Of a stretch of DNA of 64,000 nt, positions 1 to 8,422 are shown in pieces. The notes under the pieces were generated by a model. That model was not told the origin of the DNA. It did not search any database and saw only the letters and a program-made list of their open reading frames with translations. The stretch covers positions 1 to 64,000 of the forward strand of contig CAJTOK010000008.1 in assembly GCA_910577825.1 (NCBI GenBank). The letters run 5' to 3'. Position numbers and translations under genes: made by a program. How positions within the stretch are numbered: the stretch's first letter is position 1; each line of letters starts with the position of its first letter. This DNA is from an uncultured Lachnospiraceae bacterium. Its GTDB lineage: Bacteria > Bacillota > Clostridia > Lachnospirales > Lachnospiraceae.

Positions 1-42
1 GCGGAAAACAGACAGGTTACAGATGCCAGCATTTTTGTTAAG

Positions 43-654
43 TTAGTGCATATGGTGCCTGCCCCAGTAAACCATATCAGGGCTTTCTGAAATAAATATA
101 TCACCAAATGGTGTATACCCGCTGTCGCTTGGACGGGAAAGCAGCATAAACTTGCCATTAATCTTTCTTGGGAATAAAACTGCATTCCTGTTAAATGGAA
201 GGAACGGGTTTTCAATCCTTACAAATTTCTTGAAATCTGTTGTCTTTGCCATGCCTATTGATGCACCATAGAAATCCTGGCACCACATAATATAATAAAT
301 GTCCTCAACCTTTACAAGGCGCGGGTCATAGGCATATACCGGCATAAAAGGATTGCCCTCTTCATCTTCAAACTGTATCTTCTCTTCATCAAACTCCCAG
401 TGTATTGCATCATTGCTCCTGCCAAGGTAAATATAAGGTATGCCATTAGTCTGTTCTGCACGGAAAACCCCTATAAATCCATCTTCATACGGCATAACTG
501 CACTGTTAAATATACGTGCAACTTCCTTAACCGGATTCCTTCCTATAACCGGGTTTTCACTGTAACGCCATACAGGCGCACCCTTCATTTCTGCTGGCGG
601 CTCCTGCCACGGAATATTTGGCACTGCCGGCCCAATAATTTTAACATCACTCAT
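43..654 (-). pseudogene. GH130 beta-mannoside phosphorylase, C-terminally truncated
   Basis: The N-terminal two thirds of a GH130 (GH130_2-like) phosphorylase, a family that phosphorolyses beta-1,4-mannosides to mannose-1-phosphate in the cytoplasm. The opening GPAVPNIPWQ, then PVWRYSENPVIGR, RIFNSAV and GVFRAE match the family, as does YAYDPRL with the probable catalytic Asp. Family members run about 330-350 residues; this one stops after about 203, just after YWGRHH, and the remaining 42 bases of the window in any frame do not look like the expected glycine-rich continuation. The start is placed at ATG 654, after GGTGG and a hairpin; a GTG three codons upstream is less likely. It is last in the sugar ABC-transporter operon. 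The gene may be disrupted by a deletion like the one in the permease upstream, but a misassembly at the window edge cannot be excluded. Confidence 0.68.
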
Positions 655-665
655 TATTTCCACCT

Positions 666-695
666 ATGGCACAATACAAAGCTGCATTGTGCCAT
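666..695 (-). promoter_or_regulatory. Intercistronic hairpin abutting the GH130 ribosome binding site
   Basis: Perfect 10-bp inverted repeat (ATGGCACAAT / ATTGTGCCAT) with a 10-base loop, lying between the permease stop (727) and the GH130 start (654). The stem ends directly against the AGGTGG ribosome binding site. It may stabilise mRNA ends or tune translation of GH130. It has the same layout as the hairpins before glpK, VanZ and the DUF6142 gene. Confidence 0.6.
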
Positions 696-726
696 CCTTT
701 CATAAATATTAATAAATTATAATTTC

Positions 727-1572
727 CTAACCTTTAACCGCACCTGCAGCCATACCACTGTATACCTGTTTCTGGAATACCAAGAAGAATATAAGTATTG
801 GTATAATTGTTATAAGCACACCTGCACAGATATAGTTATACTGGTTCCCATAAGGGCCTGTAAAAGTATATAAAGCTGTAGAAATAGTCTTTAATTCAGG
901 CTTTGTAAGGTACGGGTTTGATGCGTAATATTCGTTGTAAACGCTTACACCCTTTAATACAAGGGATGTGACGATTGCCGGTTTTAAAAGCGGGAACAAA
1001 ATTTTAAAGAACACGCCAAAATATGTGCACCCGTCCATAATTGCCGACTCATCAAGTGATATTGAAAGGTTTTCAAAGAACTGCAGGAATATATAAATTG
1101 ATATAATATCAGTTCCCATAAGCACTATCATATATCCATAAAGATGGTTTATAAAGCCAAGTGAATACATAATCTGGTAAATTGTTACCTGCATTGCGAT
1201 ACCTGGCAGAAGTGATGCAAAAAGGAAAAGGCTTTCTATTGCCCCTCTGCCCGGGAATTTAAAACGGTTAAGCACATATGCAAGCATAGAACCTGTAAGT
1301 ACAGAAACTGTAAGTACAACTACAAGTACAATGCCGGTATTTAAAAAACACCTGAGCATATTTGCCCTTTCAATGGCAATCTTAAAGTTCTCAAAATTCA
1401 GAAAATTTGCCGGGAGGTCTAAAACTGAAGTTGCTTCATATTCCTCATTTGTCTTAAAAGCTGTAAATACGCAGACAACAACAGGGATAATTGCAATAAC
1501 TGATGCAAATACCAGTGATAAATATTTTAATATGCTGAATAATATTGAACCTGCCTTCATTTTAGCTGTCAT
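727..1572 (-). CDS. Carbohydrate ABC transporter permease, MalG type
   Basis: Inner-membrane permease of a sugar ABC importer, about 281 residues, the usual length. It has roughly six hydrophobic segments and the EAA loop (ESAIMDGCTYFGVFFKILFP) that contacts the ATPase subunit, followed by the family-typical PLLKPAI. The start is set at ATG 1572 because GGGAGGGG lies 7 bases upstream; an in-frame ATG ten codons earlier lacks such a site. It lies two bases after the ancestral stop (1574) of the damaged partner permease and before GH130, suggesting import of mannooligosaccharides. No ATPase gene is present, as is usual for Firmicutes sugar importers that share MsmK-type ATPases. The reading frame is intact, but its partner is broken, so the complex is probably inactive. 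Confidence 0.92.
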   Translation of the reverse strand: MTAKMKAGSILFSILKYLSLVFASVIAIIPVVVCVFTAFKTNEEYEATSVLDLPANFLNFENFKIAIERANMLRCFLNTGIVLVVVLTVSVLTGSMLAYVLNRFKFPGRGAIESLFLFASLLPGIAMQVTIYQIMYSLGFINHLYGYMIVLMGTDIISIYIFLQFFENLSISLDESAIMDGCTYFGVFFKILFPLLKPAIVTSLVLKGVSVYNEYYASNPYLTKPELKTISTALYTFTGPYGNQYNYICAGVLITIIPILIFFLVFQKQVYSGMAAGAVKG

Positions 1573-1573
1573 A

Positions 1574-2124
1574 TTATGCCCCTCCCTTCTTCTTTGCTTC
1601 AAGCTTCTTGCGTTTTACTGCTGCCTTTGATTCATCTTCTGTGCCATCATTAAATGCGTATTTAAAGAACATATTGTATCGAGGACATATCCCCTTGCAT
1701 AGAAGAACTTAAAGATAAAACCTACTGCAATACCACATACCAGGTAAGGGAAAAACATTGTTGCCTTAAAAATTGATTCACCCTTTACCTTAAATACCAT
1801 CATTGTTGCAAAGAATAATGCAAGTGCAAGCTGCAATACTGCACCGCCCATATAGTAAACACTTACAAACAGCGAACCAAATATATCTGAACGCTTAAAT
1901 ACATCAATATAATTTTTTAAGCCGACAAAATGCCTTGCACCAATGTATTTCATATCATAAAAACTGAACTGTACCATTGTTGCAAATGGTATATATGTAA
2001 ATACAAGAAGCAGCAGAAGCGGTACAAACATAAATGTTATTATAACAAGATATCTCTGCACTTTCCTGCTTGCAAACTTCTGTGCAAAAGTCTGTTGTCC
2101 GGCATTATTTCCAGAACCAGCCAT
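1574..2124 (-). pseudogene. Carbohydrate ABC transporter permease, MalF type, with internal deletion
   Basis: First permease of the importer. Residues 1-150 match a MalF/UgpA-type permease (N-terminal cytoplasmic segment, TM1, then FVGLKNYIDVF and FFPYLVCGIAVGFIFKF). After GYVLDT the open frame carries about 19 unrelated residues and stops at 1615. In another frame, starting about 1672, the genuine C-terminus is readable: MFFKYAFNDGTEDES, then a Lys/Ala-rich tail ending KKKGGA and a stop at 1574, two bases before the next gene. About 110-120 codons, including the EAA loop and the last transmembrane helices, have therefore been deleted with a frameshift. Ribosome binding site AAAGGAGG precedes ATG 2124. 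The protein is very unlikely to work as a permease. Confidence 0.85.
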
Positions 2125-2175
2125 AAACTTCCTCCTTTCAAAAACAAAACTCCCATTCTTATACTTTAAAATACC

Positions 2176-2208
2176 ACTGGCGCCCGCATCTTCCTGCCAG
2201 ACGCCAGT
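2176..2208 (-). promoter_or_regulatory. Hairpin between binding-protein and permease genes
   Basis: Seven-base inverted repeat ACTGGCG / CGCCAGT enclosing a 19-base, partly structured loop, between the binding-protein gene and the MalF-type permease. No T-tract follows, so it is not a strong terminator. Hairpins at this position in sugar ABC operons are known to protect the 3' end of the abundant binding-protein message and lower permease expression; that role is inferred. Confidence 0.45.
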
Positions 2209-2283
2209 TTTAAAACATCCTGCCAGGTTTTAGCCTGTAATTTCTACACCATATGATTCCTGTGCATTTGTCCATTTCTGGTT

Positions 2284-3597
2284 TCATTCCTTCATAAGGT
2301 CATCAAGTGATTTTTTGCCATAAAGTGCTGCTTCAAGAACCTCTGTTACAGGATAATCACCACTAAGCACTTCTGCTGTGTTGCGGATATCATCATATAA
2401 GCTTTCTTCGCCCTCTGCAGGTGCATTGTCTGAAAGGAGTTCAACACCATCAAATTCTGAAAGTGAATCAGGAAGGTCCTTGCCTTTAAGTGCTGGTATG
2501 CTTCCTTCATCATCATATATTGTTGATTCCTCTATAAGCCATTTAATATATAACATAGCCGCAATCTGGTTATCAGCACTTGCCTTGTTATTTACTGCAA
2601 AAGCATACTGCCCGCCTGCAGCTGCTGCCTGTTTGCCGCCTATGCTGATAGGGAATGGCATATACCCGATATCATCAGGGTGCTTGCCAGCTACTTTAAA
2701 CTGGTTTACACACCATGAGCCAAGTACCATTGTTGCAATTTCACCATTATTAATTCTTGCCTTAGATGACTCCCAGTCACTTGATGCAGGGTCTTCTTCA
2801 ACAAGTTTCTGCTTAACTGCTTCATATAATGTATAGAATACAGCATATGGGCCGCTGTTCTCCTCATTCTTTGTAAATGGGTTTTTCTGGTGCAGAAGCT
2901 TGTTATTCTTATAATCAGGGTCGCCACTTGAAGCAATTCCTACATAATCATTCCATGCACCCATTGTCCAGCCTGCTGAGAAGTTTGTGTAAAGCGGGAT
3001 GGCATCTGTCTTGTCATTTATAAGCTGGAGGTCTTTAATAAACTCATCAGGTGTTTTAGGAAGTTCTGTAATGCCAGCTTCCTTCCAGATTCTCTTATTA
3101 TAAGCAATCCCGCCGGCAGTACCACCATTCGGTATTCCATAAACCTTGCCATCATAAGTTTTTTCTGTAACATAGTTGTAAATGTTATCTAATACTGAAT
3201 GGTCACCTAATGGAATAAAATAGTTACTAAACTCACTCTTTTCAACACTGTCAGGAATAAAGCAGATATCGCCCCAGTCACCATTTGTAAGGCGGAGTGT
3301 TACAGACTCGGCATAATCTGTTATACCTTCGTATGTAACCTTTATCTTTGGATAAATTTTCATAAACTGTTCCGCATACCTCTTATAAACAGAGTCTACA
3401 ATATCTGTCCTGTCTGTAAGGATTGTAATTTTAGCACTCAGGTCTTTGTAATCCTCACCCACATTAATTTTGTCAATAGTTGGTACTTCTGTGTTCTTGT
3501 TTGAACTGCTGTCACCGCCGCTATCAGAGCCACAGCCTGTCATAGTAAATACCATTGATACAGCAAGTCCAAGACTAAGCAATTTTTTGTTTTTCAT
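2284..3597 (-). CDS. Sugar ABC transporter substrate-binding lipoprotein, with premature TGA
   Basis: Extracellular solute-binding lipoprotein (family 1 type, 437 residues). The N-terminus has Lys residues, a hydrophobic signal and a lipobox MTGC (Cys 22) followed by a Ser/Gly/Asn-rich linker. The body has the periplasmic-binding fold features of carbohydrate receptors (for example YGIPNGGTAGGIAYNKRIWKEAG and IATMVLGSW). The frame continues past the TGA at 2284 for 17 codons, NQKWTNAQESYGVEITG, to TAA at 2230-2232. That segment resembles the usual C-terminal helix of these receptors, and the TGA sits where a Trp would be expected. The gene therefore looks like a 455-residue protein cut short by one nonsense change. 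Partial function is possible. It is first in the operon and has a good GGAGG site. Confidence 0.88.
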   Translation of the reverse strand: MKNKKLLSLGLAVSMVFTMTGCGSDSGGDSSSNKNTEVPTIDKINVGEDYKDLSAKITILTDRTDIVDSVYKRYAEQFMKIYPKIKVTYEGITDYAESVTLRLTNGDWGDICFIPDSVEKSEFSNYFIPLGDHSVLDNIYNYVTEKTYDGKVYGIPNGGTAGGIAYNKRIWKEAGITELPKTPDEFIKDLQLINDKTDAIPLYTNFSAGWTMGAWNDYVGIASSGDPDYKNNKLLHQKNPFTKNEENSGPYAVFYTLYEAVKQKLVEEDPASSDWESSKARINNGEIATMVLGSWCVNQFKVAGKHPDDIGYMPFPISIGGKQAAAAGGQYAFAVNNKASADNQIAAMLYIKWLIEESTIYDDEGSIPALKGKDLPDSLSEFDGVELLSDNAPAEGEESLYDDIRNTAEVLSGDYPVTEVLEAALYGKKSLDDLMKE

Positions 3598-3882
3598 AAC
3601 TTTGCCTCCTTTTTGGATTTTAATATTTTTAAATAATTTTTTAAGTTAATTTAATTCTGCAACATTGTTTATAATTTTGCAATAATTATTTTTTATTATT
3701 ACTCATTTTTGTATAATATAATAATAACCAGCTTATATTTTTATATATTTTACACAAAATATATATTCGTATTTTTTGATTTTTTTGCTATTTGTAAATT
3801 TATATAGATTAAATATGCTTAAAAATTGAAAATTAATTTTAAACCAGCCCTGGCTTTAATAATAAATTCCTGCAAAAAAAAT
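3598..3882 (-). promoter_or_regulatory. AT-rich upstream region of the sugar operon
   Basis: About 285 bases of very AT-rich sequence before the binding-protein gene; no coding sequence is seen. On the minus strand it holds two similar segments, TTGCAAAATTA and TTGCAGAATTA, 12-13 bases apart. The first could be a -35 (TTGCAA) with CAGAAT as -10 at 17 bases spacing. A clear LacI-type palindrome was not found. Confidence 0.3.
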
Positions 3883-3919
3883 AAACCTTCAAATTTATTA
3901 TCTGAAGGTTTCAATTTTT
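3883..3919 (-). terminator. Rho-independent terminator of the LacI-family gene
   Basis: Inverted repeat AAACCTTCA / TGAAGGTTT (3883-3891 and 3903-3911) with an 11-base loop. On the minus strand the stem is followed by a run of T (the A-run at 3874-3881), and on the plus strand by TTTTTT, so it could act both ways. It lies just after the regulator stop at 3941. Confidence 0.8.
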
Positions 3920-3940
3920 TATGCTATGCGTATCCAGGAC

Positions 3941-4996
3941 TTAGATAAACGGTATTTCCTCCCCTGCCCTTTTTACACTGCCCCTTTCTATTAATCTCCC
4001 CGGAAGGACAAACATCCCTGTTGTATAACTGGCATTATCCAGTTTATGAAGCATTATGTGCATTGTCCTTTTAGCCATCTCTTTCATATTTATTTCATAC
4101 GTAGTAAGCCCTATGTTTTCCAGTGTTTCCGATACATAACTGTCCATACGGTTAATATAATTGTCAAACCCTGCCACTGATACATCATCCGGCACAGCAT
4201 AGCCCAGCTCGCCCAGTTTACGTGCCAGCACATATGCAGAAAGGTCACAGTTACAGAAAAACGCTGTCGGCATTTCCTCCGGCAGCTGGAATTTATTCTT
4301 TATATCCACCTGCCCGTATTCACGGTCACGGTCTTCAATAATCCATTTTTCCTTTGGGGCTGCCCCATGTTCCATAAGCGAACGCAGGTATCCCAGGAAA
4401 CGTTCATCAATACTTGTAGTTGCAAGCCTTGTGCCTACAAAACCTATTTTACTGTGCCCCATTTCAAACAGGTAGTTTGTCATATGGTATCCGCCCATCA
4501 TATTGTTAGATACAACTGAATCACACGAATCTGCAGTTCCAGGGGTATCAAGATACAAAAACGGTATCTGTATTTTCTTTGCAAGGAAACGTGAGTATTG
4601 TGTTATAAATGCCCCGACGATAATAACACCATCCACTTTTTTCTCCATCAGTATTTTAGGCATTTCCATGTTTCTTTCATCATCATGCCTTACTACTTCA
4701 AGTATCATAAAACAGTCCCTTGCAATAGCCCTTTGTGATAACTCCTGGTAAAGTTTCCAGTAAAAACTCTCCCCCTCCAGCAGATACCTTTCTGCAACTA
4801 CAACACCTATATTATATCCCTTTCTCCGTCCTTCTTCCTTTACCCTTTTCAGATATCCCAGTTCGTCAGCAACACGGATAATCTTTTGTCTCATTTCTTC
4901 GCTGACGCCCTTTTGTCCTGACAGTGCTTTTGAAACTGTTACTGCACTGACATCCAGACGTTCCCCTATATCTGCCAGCCTGACTGTTTTCGCCAT
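3941..4996 (-). CDS. LacI-family transcriptional regulator
   Basis: Sugar-responsive DNA-binding repressor, about 351 residues, a normal length. The N-terminus has the LacI helix-turn-helix (VRLADIGERLDVSAVTVSKALSG) with hinge helix, followed by a periplasmic-binding-protein-like sensor domain (GYNIGVVVAERYLLEG, IGFVGTRLATTSIDERFLGY, DVSVAGFDNY). The start is set at ATG 4996, where AGAGGTG stands 6 bases upstream and the helix-turn-helix begins at once; a frame start ten codons upstream is unlikely. It has its own consensus promoter and terminator and lies directly upstream of the binding-protein operon in the same orientation, so it most likely controls that operon. The ligand is not deducible; a mannooligosaccharide is a guess from GH130. 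Confidence 0.93.
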   Translation of the reverse strand: MAKTVRLADIGERLDVSAVTVSKALSGQKGVSEEMRQKIIRVADELGYLKRVKEEGRRKGYNIGVVVAERYLLEGESFYWKLYQELSQRAIARDCFMILEVVRHDDERNMEMPKILMEKKVDGVIIVGAFITQYSRFLAKKIQIPFLYLDTPGTADSCDSVVSNNMMGGYHMTNYLFEMGHSKIGFVGTRLATTSIDERFLGYLRSLMEHGAAPKEKWIIEDRDREYGQVDIKNKFQLPEEMPTAFFCNCDLSAYVLARKLGELGYAVPDDVSVAGFDNYINRMDSYVSETLENIGLTTYEINMKEMAKRTMHIMLHKLDNASYTTGMFVLPGRLIERGSVKRAGEEIPFI

Positions 4997-5056
4997 ATTG
5001 CACCTCTTTCTTATTCCCACCACCAATGGTAACGGTAAATGTAAAAATATATATTT

Positions 5057-5085
5057 ATTTTATTTCCAGTATACATATTTGTCAA
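5057..5085 (-). promoter_or_regulatory. Sigma-70 type promoter of the LacI-family gene
   Basis: On the minus strand TTGACA (5080-5085), a 17-base spacer and TAAAAT (5057-5062), about 60 bases before the regulator start. Both hexamers and the spacing match the vegetative consensus. Confidence 0.75.
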
Positions 5086-5172
5086 GCAATATTAAACACA
5101 TCAACTAATTTTTGTAAAAATTTTAAGCAGGCTGTTTTTTATTAACTAAATTTAATTAGCTTATAGTTATTT

Positions 5173-6288
5173 TTAATACGCATTTGCAAATGACATTCCA
5201 AGTTCATTTATAAATTTACTTGTCCTGTTTCTTTTATCAAATTTCTTTGCAATATCCTCTGCCCCCTTATAGTAATAATTGCACAGGCTGTCTATACTAT
5301 AAACCATATCCTTATTATATAAAGGAAATTTATCATCAGCATCAAGCTTTACTGTTACTGTATCTTTTTCACTTTTTAACGCTTTAAAGAAACATGCCGC
5401 ATCTTTAAATTCATAAAACCTTTCATACTGGTCACTTTCTTTCTCCCATTCCTTCCAGTGTTTTTTATAGATACGCAGCCCCCGCCCTGGCCTTGCATGT
5501 ACATAAGCGCACATAAAAGACGCCCATCTGTTATGTACTTTTACTTCGCTGCCTGAATGTTCAAATATATAAGCTGTTTTTGATGCCTTTTCATAATTGC
5601 CATGTAAAATATAATATTTAAGGTAATGCTGCTTCATGCGCAATAATGAATCTGAAAGCCCGCCCTTGCACCTTAAAGTACCATCTTCAATTTTCTTTGC
5701 AATCCTGTCTGCCTTTTCTTTTTCATTATTTAAAAGATAGTATTTTATCTCTGTATTGGCAGCACATGCAACGCAGTCATATGGTTCTACAGGGCTGGCT
5801 TTAAGTTTATGCAGGAATTTTTTTGCATTATCCATATCACCTGATTCAAGGTAAAATTCGGCAAAAAAATGATATGGCTCTCTTGCTCCCCGTCCACATG
5901 CCATCCACCTTTTTTTATAATCATTATGGAATTTTATACAGTCCTCATATGGAATCTGGTAAAAACTGGTGCAGGCATCTAACAAGTGCCCATAAATATA
6001 AAGCACATCAAGTATATGGCTGCTGCCTGTCTGGAATGGTGTAACCCCTGCGTCCGGGTATCTGTCAAGAAGTGCAAGGAGTTCTGGAAACACTGTAACT
6101 ACATCCAGCTCATCTGCAAACCATGACGCTTCATCACATAATTCTTCACGGAAGAAAATCATATAAGGGATATCATTGTTAAGGTCTGCCTGGTTTATGG
6201 CATAACGTATTGCATCTGCCCTTGCAGCCCCATGCCCGGCCTGCCTGTAATTATATACAAGCTGCCTGGGATTATATATGCCTGCCAT
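5173..6288 (-). CDS. TPR-like paralog 5 of the Hsp90/RtcB island, unknown function
   Basis: I do not recognise this 371-residue protein. It is soluble and predicted mostly helical, with TPR-like helix pairs such as FYLESGDMDNAKKFL, YYLLNNEKEKADRIA and YILHGNYEKASKTA. Features shared with its four relatives: an opening YNPRQL, then ARADAIRYAI-QADLNND, an FREELC motif, a CVAC Cys pair before NTEI (near residue 170), GRGLRIYKKHWKEWE, FPLYN, and a C-terminal YYYKGAEDIAKKFDKRN. It overlaps the previous gene by one base (TAATG), so translation is probably coupled. It is last in the nine-gene run. No signal peptide, transmembrane segment or catalytic motif is visible. A scaffold or co-chaperone role with the nearby Hsp90 is only inferred from neighbourhood and helical-repeat character. 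Confidence 0.85.
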   Translation of the reverse strand: MAGIYNPRQLVYNYRQAGHGAARADAIRYAINQADLNNDIPYMIFFREELCDEASWFADELDVVTVFPELLALLDRYPDAGVTPFQTGSSHILDVLYIYGHLLDACTSFYQIPYEDCIKFHNDYKKRWMACGRGAREPYHFFAEFYLESGDMDNAKKFLHKLKASPVEPYDCVACAANTEIKYYLLNNEKEKADRIAKKIEDGTLRCKGGLSDSLLRMKQHYLKYYILHGNYEKASKTAYIFEHSGSEVKVHNRWASFMCAYVHARPGRGLRIYKKHWKEWEKESDQYERFYEFKDAACFFKALKSEKDTVTVKLDADDKFPLYNKDMVYSIDSLCNYYYKGAEDIAKKFDKRNRTSKFINELGMSFANAY

Positions 6289-7421
6289 TATACTTCCTGC
6301 CTTTCTTTTTCTGGATTATATGATAAAATATTTTCTGCTGACATTTTAAGTTCCTTCATATATTTATCTGTACCATTCCTCTGGTCAAACTTCTTTGCAA
6401 CTTCTTCTGCTTTTTTATAATAATATTGTGACAGGCTGTCTATGCTGTAGATATTATCCTGGCTGTATAAAGGGAATTTATTATCAAGCTGGAGTTTTAC
6501 ATTATCTTCATTCTTGGTTTTTTTAAGACCCATAAAAAAACACGCTGCATCTTTAAATGAATAATACATATATTCAGGTCTTTTTTCATTTTCAATATCC
6601 CTCCAGTGCTTTTTATAAATACGCAGCCCCCTGCCTGTATTATTGTAAACATAAGCACACATAAAAGATGCCCATAGTTTGTAATCTATGGCAGATGAAC
6701 GGGCATGTTCAAGCAAACGTGCCTTTACTGCTGCTTTTTCATAGTCCCCGTTCATTATATAATATCTAAGGTAACGCTTATTCATGCGGTATATGGAATT
6801 TGAATCGGACATATTGCCCCCGCATGTAAAAATACAGTTATCAATTTTTACAGCAATCTGTTCTGCCTTTTCTTTTTCATTATTTGCAAGATAATATGAC
6901 AGCTCTGTATTAGCAGCACAGCCTGCACAGTCATAATGTTCCATATGGCTTGACCGGAGAATGGACACAGCCTGGCCGGCTTCCTCAAGATAACCAGCCT
7001 GCATGTAAAATTCTGCCATCATCCTGTATGGTTCACGGGGACTATGCCCCGATAAAATCCACCGCTTTTTAAAATCATCAAGAAAATTCCTGCAGTCATC
7101 AAATGGAATCTGGTAAAACTCTGTACATATATCAGCCAGGTCTTCATAAGTCCATAATACATTTTCCATTATACCCGGGAACTGCCCTGCATACTTATCT
7201 GCAACCGCCAGTAATTCCGGGAATACCGTAACTATATCAAGCCCGTCGCCATACCATTCTGATTCTTCACAAAGCTCTATACGGAAAGAAACCATATGTT
7301 CCACATCATTATTTAAATCGGCCTGCCTTATTGCATAACGGATTGCATCAGCCCTTGTCCTTCCATGTCCCTCTTTCATATAATTATACATAAGCTTATC
7401 TGGATTATATACATCTTCCAT
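6288..7421 (-). CDS. TPR-like paralog 4 of the Hsp90/RtcB island, unknown function
   Basis: Member of the same unrecognised family, 377 residues, closest to paralog 5 (shared ARADAIRYAI-QADLNND, FPELLA, GRGLRIYKKHW, FKDAACFF, YSIDSL). Helical repeats resemble TPRs (FYMQAGYLEEAGQAV, YYLANNEKEKAEQIA, YIMNGDYEKAAVKA). It keeps the Cys pair (CAGC before NTEL). The C-terminus is slightly longer, ending in a charged tail. It starts 26 bases after the Rpn-type nuclease gene, with a GGCAGG-type site before ATG 7421, and ends in a one-base overlap with paralog 5. The tandem position suggests recent duplication. Confidence 0.85.
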   Translation of the reverse strand: MEDVYNPDKLMYNYMKEGHGRTRADAIRYAIRQADLNNDVEHMVSFRIELCEESEWYGDGLDIVTVFPELLAVADKYAGQFPGIMENVLWTYEDLADICTEFYQIPFDDCRNFLDDFKKRWILSGHSPREPYRMMAEFYMQAGYLEEAGQAVSILRSSHMEHYDCAGCAANTELSYYLANNEKEKAEQIAVKIDNCIFTCGGNMSDSNSIYRMNKRYLRYYIMNGDYEKAAVKARLLEHARSSAIDYKLWASFMCAYVYNNTGRGLRIYKKHWRDIENEKRPEYMYYSFKDAACFFMGLKKTKNEDNVKLQLDNKFPLYSQDNIYSIDSLSQYYYKKAEEVAKKFDQRNGTDKYMKELKMSAENILSYNPEKERQEV

Positions 7422-7447
7422 TACAACACCTGCCTTTCTTTTGCTTA

Positions 7448-8419
7448 TTAATTTTTATATTCTTTAATATAGCCAGAAGCTTCCTCTAAAGAAATATCCA
7501 TATTACTGCATATTTTGCCAGGTATAAGTTCTTCAGGGATACCAAATTCATAGCACATCTTTATAATAGCCATAATACCCTCTTTCCTTCCTTCTTTTAT
7601 ACCCTCTTTTATACCTTTTTTTTCTATTTCATCAAATAAAACACACATAACATCATCTCCTGTTTCCAAAACACTGTAATCAATATTAGCTTTTGCTGCC
7701 CTTGCTACTGCCTTTATTACTGGAACTTCTACACTATTATCATTACAATATTTTATTATTTCATTTTTAACGCTTTTTGTTACCCTTTTGCAATTAAGTA
7801 TTTTTCCCATTATATTGAAAAAGTCCTTGTTATCTTTACTATGGAACTTCATATTGCCGTTTCTTGCTTCTACAAGTGTTATCTTATAATCATTAATAAA
7901 GCTTTTAAGTTCTTCTGGCATACCAAACATTCCATACAGGCTTACAGGCCCATCCCACGGCTCTTGACCGTAATATACAACAACAGTAATAACAGGGTAA
8001 ATCCTGTCTGTCTTTTTTATTCCTGATAAATATTCACCAGATATTTTAACACCCTGCTTTTTATTTTTTGCAGCGATAGCATCACATTGTTTTTTGTATG
8101 CACTATAATCATATCCCATAATCCTTACTGGCATGCCATAATGTACACTATCCTGGTTCTCCATTCCAAGCAGTGCAAGCGAAATCCCAAAACGTTTCCA
8201 TACTTTAATATTATCCCTGGCAGCAGAAACAGAGCTGGCATAATTTTTATTTTCTATAATAAACCCTGATTCTGTATCGGCATCTGATAATTCATCTGGG
8301 TCTATTAATTGTTTTCCATTAAAAAGTACTGCATTAAAAAAATCTGCAAAACGTACATTATCTTTCCAATATTCTTTTAAAACTACATCTGGTTTTACAT
8401 CTTGTTTCTTTTTATACAT
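7448..8419 (-). CDS. Rpn-family recombination-promoting nuclease / putative transposase
   Basis: PD-(D/E)XK-fold nuclease of the Rpn/Transposase_31 type, 323 residues. Evidence: an N-terminal YWKDNVRFADFFNAVLF, an LLGMENQD segment followed by MPVRIMGYDYSAYKKQ (the expected nuclease strand and helix), the family signature ITVVVYYGQEPWDG, and a C-terminal Gly/Lys/Glu repeat (KKGIKEGIKEGRKEG) before a short helical tail. Characterised Rpn proteins are DNA endonucleases that raise recombination; in Lachnospiraceae they are numerous and often sit between unrelated genes. Here the gene is wedged three bases after paralog 3 and 26 bases before paralog 4, without its own promoter. It may be a hitchhiker or a genuine part of the run. 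Confidence 0.85.
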   Translation of the reverse strand: MYKKKQDVKPDVVLKEYWKDNVRFADFFNAVLFNGKQLIDPDELSDADTESGFIIENKNYASSVSAARDNIKVWKRFGISLALLGMENQDSVHYGMPVRIMGYDYSAYKKQCDAIAAKNKKQGVKISGEYLSGIKKTDRIYPVITVVVYYGQEPWDGPVSLYGMFGMPEELKSFINDYKITLVEARNGNMKFHSKDNKDFFNIMGKILNCKRVTKSVKNEIIKYCNDNSVEVPVIKAVARAAKANIDYSVLETGDDVMCVLFDEIEKKGIKEGIKEGRKEGIMAIIKMCYEFGIPEELIPGKICSNMDISLEEASGYIKEYKN

Positions 8420-8422
8420 TAA

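Noticed and set aside
2284..2286. TGA read as tryptophan or selenocysteine
   Set aside because: Dozens of intact genes in the window use TGG for Trp and end properly at TGA, including glpK. No selenocysteine-type context is seen. A plain nonsense mutation is simpler.
5010..5040. LacI-family operator at GGTAACGGTAAA
   Set aside because: It is a direct-repeat-like string without dyad symmetry, unlike LacI-family operators, so I did not annotate it.
7580..7630. CRISPR-like or tandem repeat
   Set aside because: The short repeated pattern encodes Gly/Lys/Glu repeats in the Rpn-type protein (KKGIKEGIKEGRKEG), a normal feature of that family. No CRISPR array is present in the window.
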